64,000 nucleotides of DNA from NCBI GenBank assembly GCA_945876755.1, contig CAMCPM010000012.1:1-64000 (forward strand), read 5' to 3'. Under the pieces are notes generated by a model, which saw nothing but the letters and a program-made list of their open reading frames with translations, was not told the DNA's origin and did not search any database. The translations under genes were made by a program, and so were the position numbers. Of the stretch, positions 51,294-61,892 are shown in pieces (within the stretch, counting starts at the first letter, position 1; each line of letters opens with the position of its first letter). This DNA comes from an uncultured Clostridia bacterium (GTDB lineage Bacteria > Bacillota > Clostridia > Oscillospirales > Ruminococcaceae).

Positions 51294-51965
51294 ATGACTT
51301 TCAGCGATATTTTCAAATCAAGCTTTCTTGAAAAGGTAAGCAGTTTTTCGATTCTCGATGTTATCATTGCAATGGCAGTAGCCTTTGCTCTTGGACTTTT
51401 TATTTATATTGTTTACAAAAAGACCTTCCGGGGAGTAATGTACAGCAGCTCCTTTGGCGTTTCACTTATGGCTATGACCCTCATCACTACCCTTATTATT
51501 CTTGCGGTAACATCAAACGTGATTCTTTCTCTCGGTATGGTCGGCGCACTTTCTATCGTCCGTTTCAGAACAGCCGTAAAGGAGCCGCTTGACATTGCGT
51601 TTCTTTTCTGGGCAATTTCGGCAGGTATAGTTACAGGTGCAGGACTCATTCCGCTTGCTGTTATCGGCTCGGTAATCATAGGTATAGTGCTTATTGTTTT
51701 TGTAAATGCAAAAACCTCTGATACGCCCTATATCGCAGTAATAAGCTGTATTGACGAAAACGCAGAGCAGAGCACAATGGCAATACTCAAAGCCAATACC
51801 AAAAAGCAGCTTCTGAAGTCTAAAACCATTACTCCCAACGGAATAGAGCTTACCGTTGAAGTAAAGCTTTCCGAGGGTTCGTCAAAGGTGTGCAATCTTC
51901 TTTCCGAAACGGCAGGGGTAACCAAATGCGCTCTTGTAAGCTATAACGGCGAATATATGTCATAA
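51294..51965 (+). CDS. DUF4956 membrane protein
   Basis: 223 residues with three to four transmembrane helices (residues 18-130) followed by a soluble C-terminal domain. The conserved SIVRFRTAVKEPLDIAFLFW marks the family. It usually neighbours VTC and CotH proteins. GGAGG precedes the ATG. Confidence 0.9.
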   Translation: MTFSDIFKSSFLEKVSSFSILDVIIAMAVAFALGLFIYIVYKKTFRGVMYSSSFGVSLMAMTLITTLIILAVTSNVILSLGMVGALSIVRFRTAVKEPLDIAFLFWAISAGIVTGAGLIPLAVIGSVIIGIVLIVFVNAKTSDTPYIAVISCIDENAEQSTMAILKANTKKQLLKSKTITPNGIELTVEVKLSEGSSKVCNLLSETAGVTKCALVSYNGEYMS

Positions 51966-51969
51966 GCAG

Positions 51970-53889
51970 GTGAGCAGGTTGATTGAAAATAAAAAGCTTA
52001 ATATTATAACAGCCGCTGCTATGGCGGTAATTATCCTGCTTACGGTACTGCTGCTTGTCTTTCCCGACGGCGAGGTAAAAGCGGCGCTGACCGCTTCTTC
52101 CGAACCGCTTTATGCAGAAAAGGTATTCGGCACGGACGTTATAACAATTGATATTATTGCCGATAAAAATGACTGGCAGGAAATGCTTGACAACGCCATG
52201 AATGAAGAGTACATTTCCGCAGACGTTGTTATAAACGGCACAAAGTTTTCCAACGTGGGAATACGTCCCAAGGGAAACAGCAGCCTTCAGCAGGTCGTAT
52301 CCTCTGACAGCGACAGATACAGCTTTAAGATAAAGTTTGACGAATATGTTGACGGTCAGACCTGCTTCGGACTTGATATGCTTGTACTTAATAATATGCT
52401 CGGCGACGCGACCTGTATGAAAGAATATATCACTTTTGATATGATGAATGAAATGGGTATAGATACGCCGTATTACTCCTATTCCAGCATAACGGTCAAC
52501 GGCGAAGCTTGGGGATTTTACTTTGCGCTTGAAGCCTACAACGACAGCTATGAGCAGCGTGTGTCGGGAGACGAAAGCGGCAAGCTTTACAGCGTGAAGA
52601 ATTCAATGGGGAAGGGCGGCTTCGGCGAAAAGGACAAAACGGATTTTCCTGCCGAACGTAACGAAAATGCCGCAAATACGCAGGAAAACGCAAACAGTAC
52701 AACTAATGAAACTTCCGAAAGAGCATTCGGCAAGCCCGAACGCGGAAACAGCGGCATGGGCGGAGCAGGTGCGTCCTCATCGGGAGGAAGCCTTATTTAC
52801 ACCGATGATAACAGTTCAAGCTATTCCGCAATTTTTGAAAATGCAATAGGCTCTGACAGTACAGAAGAAGATTATCAAAAGGTGATAACCGCTCTGAAAG
52901 CGCTGAACAGCGGCGAAAATATCGAGGAATATTTCGACGTCGATGAAATTCTGCGCTACCTTGCGGTGCATACAGTCTCGGTAAACCTTGACAGCTATTC
53001 CTCAAACATGGCGCAGAACTACTTCATTTATGAATATAACGGTGTGATAAAAATTCTGCCGTGGGATTACAACTATGCATGGGGAGCTTTCCAAAGCGGC
53101 TCGGCTTCAAACACGGTGAATTTCCCGATAGACACTCCCGTCAGCGGAGTAGAAATGTCAGAAAGACCGCTTATTTCAGAGCTTTTTGAGAATGAGGAAT
53201 ACCTCGAACGCTATCACACTTATTTAAAAGAGCTGATGGACAGCTATTTCTCAGGCGGAAAATTTGCGGCAAAAATTGACGAGATAAATTCCGTTATCGG
53301 CAGTTATGTACAGAATGATGCTTCGGCTTTTTACACCTATGAGGAATACATTAAAGCTCTTTCAGCATTTAAAAATATCGGTGAGCTGCGAATGAAAAGC
53401 ATTTACGGACAGCTTGACGGAACTGTTCCGTCCACAACGGCAGGGCAGAACAGCGATCCCGACAAGCTTGTTGATTCATCTTCGGTAAATCTTTCCGACC
53501 TTGGTACTGCAATGGGCGGCGGAGAAAAGAATTTTGGCGGAAACAGGGGAGACTTCGGGAATTTCGGCGGCAGAAATAACAGCTCAGACAGCGAAAACGA
53601 TATTCCCGTAATGAACGGCGGAATGCCGCCGCAAGGCAATATGCCGCAGCCGCCAGACGGTATGCCCTCTGAAATGCCTGACATAGGAAATATGCCGATA
53701 AAGCCAAATGAGGAAAATGTCCCGAACGGTGCGGCTCCCGAAATTCCGCAGAACAATTTCTCTGAAAATGATTTTAAGCCTGACGTAAAAGGTACGGAAA
53801 CTTCTTCGGGTATTGTCGTTACCGCAGTATCGTTAGGAGTGCTTGCCGCTGCAATTGCCTGTGTTTTATTAGTAAAAAGAAAATTCTGA
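51970..53889 (+). CDS. CotH-family kinase-like surface protein
   Basis: 639 residues. N-terminal membrane anchor, CotH domain (VGIRPKGNSSLQQV, FKIKFDEYVDGQTCFGLDML, HTVSVNLDSYSSNMAQNYFI, KILPWDYNYAWG), then a Gly/Met/Pro-rich low-complexity stretch (about 515-600) and a C-terminal transmembrane helix. GTG at 51970 is taken as start; TTG at 51979 is better spaced after AGGTG and may be the true one. With VTC and DUF4956 it may build or modify a surface polymer. Confidence 0.88.
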   Translation: MSRLIENKKLNIITAAAMAVIILLTVLLLVFPDGEVKAALTASSEPLYAEKVFGTDVITIDIIADKNDWQEMLDNAMNEEYISADVVINGTKFSNVGIRPKGNSSLQQVVSSDSDRYSFKIKFDEYVDGQTCFGLDMLVLNNMLGDATCMKEYITFDMMNEMGIDTPYYSYSSITVNGEAWGFYFALEAYNDSYEQRVSGDESGKLYSVKNSMGKGGFGEKDKTDFPAERNENAANTQENANSTTNETSERAFGKPERGNSGMGGAGASSSGGSLIYTDDNSSSYSAIFENAIGSDSTEEDYQKVITALKALNSGENIEEYFDVDEILRYLAVHTVSVNLDSYSSNMAQNYFIYEYNGVIKILPWDYNYAWGAFQSGSASNTVNFPIDTPVSGVEMSERPLISELFENEEYLERYHTYLKELMDSYFSGGKFAAKIDEINSVIGSYVQNDASAFYTYEEYIKALSAFKNIGELRMKSIYGQLDGTVPSTTAGQNSDPDKLVDSSSVNLSDLGTAMGGGEKNFGGNRGDFGNFGGRNNSSDSENDIPVMNGGMPPQGNMPQPPDGMPSEMPDIGNMPIKPNEENVPNGAAPEIPQNNFSENDFKPDVKGTETSSGIVVTAVSLGVLAAAIACVLLVKRKF

Positions 53890-53940
53890 GTTGAAAAAAC
53901 GGGGCGGAAGTGGTATACTTTTCAAAAAGGGGGCGGCGAA

Positions 53941-54627
53941 ATGTTTGGTATTCTCGTTTGCGAGGACGATAAAAACATAAGGCGGCTTATGTGCGAATAT
54001 CTTACACGGGAAGGCTACACCGTTTTTGAAAGCGGAAACGGTGCGGAGGCGCTCGGAGTATTTGAAGAAAATCACATCGACCTGCTCATCACGGACATTA
54101 TGATGCCCGTGATGGACGGGTTTGAGCTTGTTAAGGAGCTTCGTGAGGCAGGTTATGAAATCCCCGTGCTTATGATAACAGCAAAAGGTTCAATGGACGA
54201 TAAAAAAGCCGGCTTCGGCAGCGGTGCAGATGATTATATGGTCAAGCCCTTCGATATGGAGGAAATGCTTCTTCGGGCATCGGCTCTGCTAAGACGGGCA
54301 AAGGCGGCAAGCGAAAAAAGGATAGTCGTTGGCGGAACTGTGCTTGACTATGATAATTTTACCGTCTGCTCAGGCGAAAAAAATATTCAGCTTACAAATA
54401 AGGAGTTTTTGATACTTTTCAAGCTTTTGTCCCAGTCTGACCGCATATTTACCCGTGCGCAGCTTATGGACGAAATATGGGGCTATGACAATGAAAGCTC
54501 CGAGCGGACAGTGGATGTTCATATCAGGCGGCTAAGAGAAAAATTTGACGGCTGTACCGATTTTGAAATAATAACTGTAAAAGGACTCGGCTACAAGGCA
54601 GTCAGAAAGGCGGCTGACGCATTATGA
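53941..54627 (+). CDS. OmpR-family response regulator
   Basis: 228 residues. Receiver domain with CEDDKNIRRL, phosphoacceptor Asp in LLITDIMMPVMDGFELV and K in VKPF, then a winged-helix DNA-binding domain (ERTVDVHIRRLREKF). Four bases of overlap with the kinase gene. It likely controls the VTC-CotH cluster. Confidence 0.94.
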   Translation: MFGILVCEDDKNIRRLMCEYLTREGYTVFESGNGAEALGVFEENHIDLLITDIMMPVMDGFELVKELREAGYEIPVLMITAKGSMDDKKAGFGSGADDYMVKPFDMEEMLLRASALLRRAKAASEKRIVVGGTVLDYDNFTVCSGEKNIQLTNKEFLILFKLLSQSDRIFTRAQLMDEIWGYDNESSERTVDVHIRRLREKFDGCTDFEIITVKGLGYKAVRKAADAL

Positions 54628-55973
54628 AAAAGCTGAAAAAAATATTCGGCTCGGTTTATTTTCGTTTTCTTGCGGTTTTTATCGGAGCATTTATGATATC
54701 GCTGCTTATTCCGGCAATCGGAGCAAACGTTGCACGCGCTCCGGAAATAAAGCGTGATATGAATACGTCTATTTATGAGACTGCCACAAAGATAAAGCAG
54801 TATACCGACAGCGGAGAAATGCCGCTGGGCGAAGCGGTAAAGCTTTTTTCGGGCAAAGGCTTTGATATAAGGATCATAGGTACTCTTAAAGAATCGGGAA
54901 TACGTCTGAATGATGAGGATTTGAAAATACTTATTGATGAAAACGGTATCCTTGCAAGAAGCGATTCACGGGGTATGCGGGGCGGCAGAGAAATGCCCGA
55001 AATGTTTGCAATGTTTTCCGCAGATGGGAAATGGGTAATTATCACTCCCAACTTCCGAAGCGGACCTATGGCTGATTTCAGAGCAAATCAGATATGGTTC
55101 GTGCTTGTTCCGCTGGTACTTGGCACAGTATTGATAATACTTGCGTCAATAACCGTAGCAAGACCGGTAAAGGAGATATCAAAGGCATCCAAGCAGGTCG
55201 CAAAAGGAGATTTTTCGGTACGGCTAAAACCCTGCGGCAGCGGAGAGATACGCGAGCTTGCGGAAAATTTCAACAGCATGGTAGGGGAGCTGTCCTCAAA
55301 CGAGTATCTGCATAAGGAATTTGTCAGCAACGTTTCCCATGAATTCAGTACCCCGATAACCTCGCTTAAAGGCTATGCAAAGCTTTTGAAGAATGATGAT
55401 ATCTCTCCTGAAAAGCGTGAGGAATATGCGGATATAATCATAAGCGAGAGTGAACGGCTCTCACGCTTGTCGGCTGATCTGCTGAAGCTTTCGGAACTTG
55501 AATACAAGGGCAGGATCTCCGAACGGAAAACATTTTCCCTTGACGAGCAGATACGGTCAGCAATAATTTTGCTTCAGTACAGCTGGGAAAGCAAAAATAT
55601 AGATCTTGATATTGACCTTGACGAGGTTAATTTCAGCGGGGACGAATCGCTGCTTTATCAGGTCTGGGTGAACCTTATCTCGAATGCTGTACGGTATACT
55701 GACAGCGGAGGAAAGATACGCATTTCACTTGCCGACGGTGAAGCGGTAACATTTTCAATAAGCGACAGCGGCAGAGGTATGACCCGTGAGGAGACGGAGA
55801 ACGTTTTCCGCAGGTTTTATAAAGCGGACAAGTCACGAAGCTCAAAGGGTACCGGGCTGGGACTTGCCATTGCCAAAAAAATCGCTGAGCTTCACGGCGG
55901 AGACATCACCGTTTCAAGTGTGCCTTCAAAGGGAACGACTTTTACTGTGGTGCTTCCGAAAAACGAAGAATAA
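54624..55973 (+). CDS. Sensor histidine kinase
   Basis: 449 residues. TM1 at 12-32, extracytoplasmic region about 33-160, TM2 about 163-185, HAMP, then HisKA with VSNVSHEFSTPITSLKGYAK and HATPase with SDSGRGMTREE and [11 protein letters not shown]. Overlaps the regulator gene start-to-stop (ATGA). Partner of the upstream OmpR-type regulator. Confidence 0.94.
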   Translation: MKKLKKIFGSVYFRFLAVFIGAFMISLLIPAIGANVARAPEIKRDMNTSIYETATKIKQYTDSGEMPLGEAVKLFSGKGFDIRIIGTLKESGIRLNDEDLKILIDENGILARSDSRGMRGGREMPEMFAMFSADGKWVIITPNFRSGPMADFRANQIWFVLVPLVLGTVLIILASITVARPVKEISKASKQVAKGDFSVRLKPCGSGEIRELAENFNSMVGELSSNEYLHKEFVSNVSHEFSTPITSLKGYAKLLKNDDISPEKREEYADIIISESERLSRLSADLLKLSELEYKGRISERKTFSLDEQIRSAIILLQYSWESKNIDLDIDLDEVNFSGDESLLYQVWVNLISNAVRYTDSGGKIRISLADGEAVTFSISDSGRGMTREETENVFRRFYKADKSRSSKGTGLGLAIAKKIAELHGGDITVSSVPSKGTTFTVVLPKNEE

Positions 55974-56005
55974 GCCATGATATCAAATTAAATTGGATTT
56001 TCCCA

Positions 56006-56034
56006 TTGACTTTAGCGCCAAAACGTAATATAAT
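56006..56034 (+). promoter_or_regulatory. Promoter of ilvB
   Basis: TTGACT (56006-56011), 17-base spacer, TATAAT (56029-56034). No T-box or other leader RNA fits in the remaining 47 bases. Confidence 0.85.
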
Positions 56035-56081
56035 TAATAGGTATACATTTTTATAAAATTATCCCGATTGGAGTGATTGGA

Positions 56082-57698
56082 TTGATCAAAGCCGCTGAAG
56101 CAATGGTAAAATGTCTGGAAAACGAGGGCGTTAAAGTCGTCTTTGGTTATCCGGGCGCTGCAATCTGCCCGTTCTATGACGAGCTTACACATTCAGATAT
56201 ACATCACGTTCTTGTCCGCCGCGAGGATAACGCAGGTCATGCCGCAAGCGGTTATGCAAGAATTTCCGGAAAGCCTGCCGTTTGCATAGCTACATCTGGT
56301 CCCGGCGCAACGAATCTGCTGACAGCTATCGCAACCGCTTATGCCGACAGTATCCCCATAGTGTGCATTACCGGACAGGTCTCCACCGACCAGATAGGCT
56401 GCGACGTTTTTCAGGAAGTGGACATCACGGGCGCTGCCGAGCCGTTTGTAAAATACAGCTATCTTATCAAGGACGCTGCACAGCTTCCGAGGATTTTCAA
56501 GGAGGCTTTTTATCTTGCAGGTTCGGGAAGAAAAGGTCCCGTGCTTATAGACGTGCCGGTTGACATTCAGCAGACTATGATTGATTTTGATTACCCCGAA
56601 AGCGTTGAGCTTCGTACATATAAACCTACTGTAAAAGGCAATACCATGCAGATAAAGAAGGTATGCGAAGCACTTAAAGCAGCCGAAAGACCCCTTATCT
56701 GCGCAGGAGGAGGAGTTATCGCCGCAGACGCTTGCCGTGAGCTTCGGGATTTTGCTGAAAAAACAAGGATACCTGTTGTTTCAACTATGATGGGACTTGG
56801 TATCTTCCCGACAGAACATCCTTTATATATGGGTATGCTGGGTATGCACGGCGTAAGGACTGCCAATGAGGCTGTTTCAAAGTGCGATACTATGCTCCTT
56901 ATCGGCGCAAGAGTAGGCGACAGGGCAGTGTGTTCTCCGAAGTTTTTGGCGGAAACCACTAAAATTATCCACATAGATGTTGACCCCGCCGAGATAGGAA
57001 AGAATATTCACGTTGATATCCCTCTTGTAGGCGATTGCAAAAATATTCTCGGCGAGCTTTCTGCTCACATAGATAACGCCGAGAGGAAGGACTGGCTTGA
57101 AGAACTTTCAAGGGTCAAGAATACCGTTCCTCACGAGGACGAAACACAGGGCTATGTCAATCCGAAAATGTTTATCAGAAAGCTTTCCGCAAAGCTTCCC
57201 GAAAATACGGTCTGCGTTGCCGATGTGGGTCAGAACCAGATATGGACCTGCAACAATTTCAATTTCAAGGGCGGACGTTTCCTTACCAGCGGCGGAATGG
57301 GTACAATGGGTTACTCGATACCTGCCGCAATAGGCGCAAAAATGGCCTCTCTCGAATCGGAAGTTGTGGCGGTCTGCGGAGACGGCTCTTTCCAGATGCA
57401 GATGATGGAGCTTGCTACAATTGTTCAGGAAAAGCTTCCGGTAAAGATTATCCTTATGCGCAATAACCGCCTTGGTATGGTAAGAGAGCTTCAGACAAAC
57501 CAATACGGCGATAATCAGACTGCGGTGCATATCGCAGACGGAAATCCGGATTTTGTAGCGCTTGCAAAGTCATACGGTATCAATGCCGAAAGGGTTTGCA
57601 CTATGGCAGAGGCCGAAGCTGCGATCGAACATCTATGTGAGTCAGCCGAGCCTTATCTGCTGGAGTGCAACGTGTGGAGAAACGAATCCACGCTATAA
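56082..57698 (+). CDS. ilvB: Acetolactate synthase large subunit
   Basis: 538 residues. ThDP enzyme of branched-chain amino acid synthesis, joining two pyruvates (or pyruvate and 2-oxobutyrate). Seen: catalytic-Glu region VLVRREDNAGHAASGYARIS, SGPGATNLLTAI, and the ThDP/Mg motif GDGSFQMQMMELATI with NNRLGMV. The TTG at 56082 is favoured: it sits six bases after GGAGTG; a GTG nine bases upstream overlaps that site. First gene of ilvB-ilvN-ilvC. Confidence 0.93.
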   Translation: MIKAAEAMVKCLENEGVKVVFGYPGAAICPFYDELTHSDIHHVLVRREDNAGHAASGYARISGKPAVCIATSGPGATNLLTAIATAYADSIPIVCITGQVSTDQIGCDVFQEVDITGAAEPFVKYSYLIKDAAQLPRIFKEAFYLAGSGRKGPVLIDVPVDIQQTMIDFDYPESVELRTYKPTVKGNTMQIKKVCEALKAAERPLICAGGGVIAADACRELRDFAEKTRIPVVSTMMGLGIFPTEHPLYMGMLGMHGVRTANEAVSKCDTMLLIGARVGDRAVCSPKFLAETTKIIHIDVDPAEIGKNIHVDIPLVGDCKNILGELSAHIDNAERKDWLEELSRVKNTVPHEDETQGYVNPKMFIRKLSAKLPENTVCVADVGQNQIWTCNNFNFKGGRFLTSGGMGTMGYSIPAAIGAKMASLESEVVAVCGDGSFQMQMMELATIVQEKLPVKIILMRNNRLGMVRELQTNQYGDNQTAVHIADGNPDFVALAKSYGINAERVCTMAEAEAAIEHLCESAEPYLLECNVWRNESTL

Positions 57699-57791
57699 TA
57701 ACAGGTTATGCAATTTATAACCTATATTCACTTTACTTATGACAGAAAGTGTGTTAAACTGTTACTAAGAAGCGTTTAAAGGAGTTATCCC

Positions 57792-58283
57792 ATGAAACAT
57801 ACTATATCTATTCTTGTGGAAAACCATGCAGGTGTGCTGTCAAGGATCTCAGGACTGTTTTCACGCCGAGGATTCAATATCGACAGCCTTGCAGTGGGGG
57901 TTACCGACGACCCCAAGGTTTCACGCGTTACCATCGTTGCGGACGGTGACGAGCATACCGTCGAGCAGCTTGAAAAACAGCTGAACAAGCTTATTGACAC
58001 AATAAAAGTCAAGGCTCTCGAACCGGACGAGCTGCTCTCCCGTGAGCTTCAGCTTATCAAGATCAACGCCTCTTCACAGCAGAGAAGCGAGATACTTACC
58101 ATTTGTGAGATAATGGGCGCAAGGATCATTGACATTTCGCCTAATACGATGACACTTGAGATATCCGATACTACTATGCATCTGGCAAGATTTGAGGAGC
58201 TTATAAAACCGTATGGCATTAAGGAGATAGTCCGCACAGGAGTTATTGCTATCCAGAAGGGCGCGGACACTATTAAAAAGTAA
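57792..58283 (+). CDS. ilvN: Acetolactate synthase small (regulatory) subunit
   Basis: 163 residues. N-terminal ACT domain (ISILVENHAGVLSRISGLFS, RRGFNIDSLAVG) and a C-terminal regulatory domain. It binds valine and activates the large subunit. AAAGGAG precedes the ATG, 93 bases after ilvB. Confidence 0.94.
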   Translation: MKHTISILVENHAGVLSRISGLFSRRGFNIDSLAVGVTDDPKVSRVTIVADGDEHTVEQLEKQLNKLIDTIKVKALEPDELLSRELQLIKINASSQQRSEILTICEIMGARIIDISPNTMTLEISDTTMHLARFEELIKPYGIKEIVRTGVIAIQKGADTIKK

Positions 58284-58306
58284 TTGAACGGGCAACCGTT
58301 TGATAA

Positions 58307-59362
<1,056 letters not shown>

Positions 59363-59379
59363 AATTACATAATAACAAC

Positions 59380-59413
59380 AAATCCCTCTGTCATATAGGC
59401 AGAGGGATTTTTA
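59380..59413 (+). terminator. Terminator of the ilv operon
   Basis: AAATCCCTCTG / CAGAGGGATTT stem then TTTATTT. Confidence 0.9.
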
Positions 59414-59426
59414 TTTAAATAAAAAT

Positions 59427-59452
59427 AACCCGGGAAATTTTCTTCCCGGGTT
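59427..59452 (-). terminator. Terminator of the 508-residue unknown gene
   Basis: AACCCGGGAA / TTCCCGGGTT stem; on the minus strand it is followed by a T-rich run. Confidence 0.8.
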
Positions 59453-59462
59453 AATTTAAAGC

Positions 59463-60989
59463 TTACACAATTTTATTAAGCTCGTCAAGCAGCGTTTTCT
59501 TTGCGTCCAGACTCTTCATACCCTTTGCAAAGATGCAGTCCATACGGTAGCGGATATAATCCTCGTAAAGCTTTGTACCGAATACATTTTCGTGGAGCAG
59601 CTTCTGGTAGGAAACAGCGTCCATGTTGCCTGAAATTACATAGAGAAGCTTTTCAAGAGCCATCATCTTTTTGTCAACTTCCGACAGATTCTTTGAAGCG
59701 GGGAGAGAGTTTATCTCAACAAGAACATCTCTCTTGTCGGAGCGGATAGTGTAGCCGTCCGAATCAAGACTTCCCAGAACACGGATAATGTTGGTTTCAA
59801 GTGCAGGACCGGCAAACGGGAACATACCGAGAGGCAGATCTTCCTTCTTGACATCAACATAAATTGCTTTGTCGCAGGCAGGAGCAAGTATTACCTTGTA
59901 AATGTCGGTAAACCAATAATCGCTGCCGGATTTGTATGTAAGCGGATACTGATATCCCTTCATATCAGCGCTGAGACCGAATTCAAGCACAGGCTCGCGG
60001 TCGGAAACATAGTAGCTGTCATGATTTGCGGCGCACTTGTCCGAAACGATTTTTGTGACTTTTGCGACAGTAAATTCTCCCATGTCGTTCTTGTCAGTGT
60101 CAAGGAAGGTACGAACGCCGTCAAAAGTATTTTTCTGAAGATCCTCGGCAAAGCTTGCAGCGCAAATGTAGTCCTTGTTGAACTTGCTCATAGCATTTAC
60201 CATAACGTCATCGTTGATCAGACCGTCAGTCTCGTTGAAGTCATAGTTGTTCATGATGCAGTTTTTAAGAGCTTCCTTAACGGTCGCATCCTCTTCATCG
60301 GTAAGACCAGTGAAATTGAAACGGTAATAAACCTGTTCCATCATTACGTCAAGAGGGATCTCTCCGCTGATATACTTGAAACGGTCGTTATTGAGCAGCA
60401 GAGCCATTTTGGGCAGTATTTTCTGCTTTGCAGTCTCGCTGGTTGTTATCTTATTTGACATGATACCAAGGCATACGAGGAATTCGGCATAGTCCCTCAT
60501 GACCTCCTGCTCGGAAAGATAGTTGAAGAAATAGCCGTAAACATAGCCTGCAAAAAATTCCTTCAGGCTGTTAAAAAGGTCGGGATTTTTACCTATTTCG
60601 GCAATGTACTTGTCTTTCAGTGCAGCAACATCGGTAACGTTAACTGACTTTTTGCCGCCGTTAAGAGCAACAAGCTGTTTTTCCTGACCCTTGAAGAAAA
60701 GCTTGAGAAATGTGCTGTACTGAGCTTCCTTTCTATTTTCCGCAATATCCTCATGGAACGTCCAGATAAGGAAAGCACGGTGCATATTTTTCACAGCCTC
60801 GGAGGAGTTTTCCACAAAGCTTTTCACGTCGATATCAACGTTCTGACCGAACTTAGCGTTCTTGTTGAAATCGGCGAGGATCTTCTCGATTTCTTCCTTG
60901 AAAGCGGCATAAGCAGGAGATTTCTCCATAAATATTACCGCGTCCAGTATTTCGGGACCGGCAACCGTCAAATCAAATACGACACTCAT
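59463..60989 (-). CDS. Uncharacterised cytoplasmic protein (508 residues)
   Basis: I recognise no family. No signal peptide or membrane helix; mixed alpha/beta prediction, with many Lys, Asp and Phe. Codon use is even and well adapted, and length and gene context look like conserved chromosome, not cargo. The start MSVVFDLTVAGPEILDAVIF follows a weak ribosome site (CGGAGC). Distal neighbour pyrE is 91 bases upstream on the same strand, so an operon with pyrE is possible. Confidence 0.82.
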   Translation of the reverse strand: MSVVFDLTVAGPEILDAVIFMEKSPAYAAFKEEIEKILADFNKNAKFGQNVDIDVKSFVENSSEAVKNMHRAFLIWTFHEDIAENRKEAQYSTFLKLFFKGQEKQLVALNGGKKSVNVTDVAALKDKYIAEIGKNPDLFNSLKEFFAGYVYGYFFNYLSEQEVMRDYAEFLVCLGIMSNKITTSETAKQKILPKMALLLNNDRFKYISGEIPLDVMMEQVYYRFNFTGLTDEEDATVKEALKNCIMNNYDFNETDGLINDDVMVNAMSKFNKDYICAASFAEDLQKNTFDGVRTFLDTDKNDMGEFTVAKVTKIVSDKCAANHDSYYVSDREPVLEFGLSADMKGYQYPLTYKSGSDYWFTDIYKVILAPACDKAIYVDVKKEDLPLGMFPFAGPALETNIIRVLGSLDSDGYTIRSDKRDVLVEINSLPASKNLSEVDKKMMALEKLLYVISGNMDAVSYQKLLHENVFGTKLYEDYIRYRMDCIFAKGMKSLDAKKTLLDELNKIV

Positions 60990-61079
60990 TGTAAGCTCCG
61001 TTTCTCAGCGGCTTTTGTAATTTGTTTAAATTTATTTTTATGCCCGCCCGTCCGCCGCTGTGAACGGGCAAATAAGGAC

Positions 61080-61730
61080 TCAAACGCCGTAAACCTTGCG
61101 GTATTCGATCATCTTTTCGAGATATTCCTTGCCGGGAACAACATCGTTTTCAATTGCTTCGATAATGTCGGCGATCGTAACGATGGAATAAACGTCAATT
61201 CCGAAATCACGCTTTACTTCCTGTACGGCGGAAATATCTCCCTGACCCTTTTCCATACGGTCAACTGTGATGACCATGCCCGTAACGTTCACCTTAGCTG
61301 CACTCATAAGCTTTGGCATGGATTCACGAAGAGCCTTTCCGGAAGTCATAACATCATCGATGATGACTACTTTTTCGCCATCAGTAAGCTGCTTGCCGAT
61401 AAACATACCGCCCTCGCCGTGATCCTTGACCTCTTTGCGGTCGAAGCAGTAAGCAGCGTCAACGCCGAACTTTCTGCTGAGAGCCGTTACAGCTGAAACT
61501 GCAAGGGGAATGCCCTTGTAAGCAGGTCCGAAAAGAGTTTCAACAGGGATCTTGTTGTCAACGATACATTCCGCATAGAATTCTCCCAGTTTGTTGAGCT
61601 GTGCGCCGGTTTTGTAATTGCCGCAGTTTATAAAATAAGGCGCCTTACGTCCGCTTTTAAGAGTAAAATCACCGAATGTCAGAACGCCGCTGTCCACCAT
61701 AAATTTGATAAAATCCTGTTTGTAGCCCAT
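61080..61730 (-). CDS. pyrE: Orotate phosphoribosyltransferase
   Basis: 216 residues. Joins orotate and PRPP to make OMP in pyrimidine synthesis. The PRPP loop is VVIIDDVMTSGKALRESMPK. The N-terminus has LKSGRKAPYFINCGNY, the family pattern. AAGGAGC precedes the ATG. Confidence 0.95.
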   Translation of the reverse strand: MGYKQDFIKFMVDSGVLTFGDFTLKSGRKAPYFINCGNYKTGAQLNKLGEFYAECIVDNKIPVETLFGPAYKGIPLAVSAVTALSRKFGVDAAYCFDRKEVKDHGEGGMFIGKQLTDGEKVVIIDDVMTSGKALRESMPKLMSAAKVNVTGMVITVDRMEKGQGDISAVQEVKRDFGIDVYSIVTIADIIEAIENDVVPGKEYLEKMIEYRKVYGV

Positions 61731-61892
61731 ATAATAGCTCCTTCATACATTTTTCATAGATACAATTAAATTATATCACATTTAATTAGTAAAATCAACA
61801 CTATATTTCATATAAAAAATTTGCTTTTTTTATTGCAATATGCTACAATATAGTTTGTAAAAAACCAAAAATGCATACGGAAAGGGATTTAT

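Noticed and set aside
53540..53720. Gly/Met/Pro-rich repetitive sequence
   Set aside because: Low-complexity coding region of the CotH protein, not a DNA repeat with its own role.
55974..56081. Possible T-box or leader RNA before ilvB
   Set aside because: The sigma-A promoter leaves only about 47 bases of leader and no T-box sequence is present.
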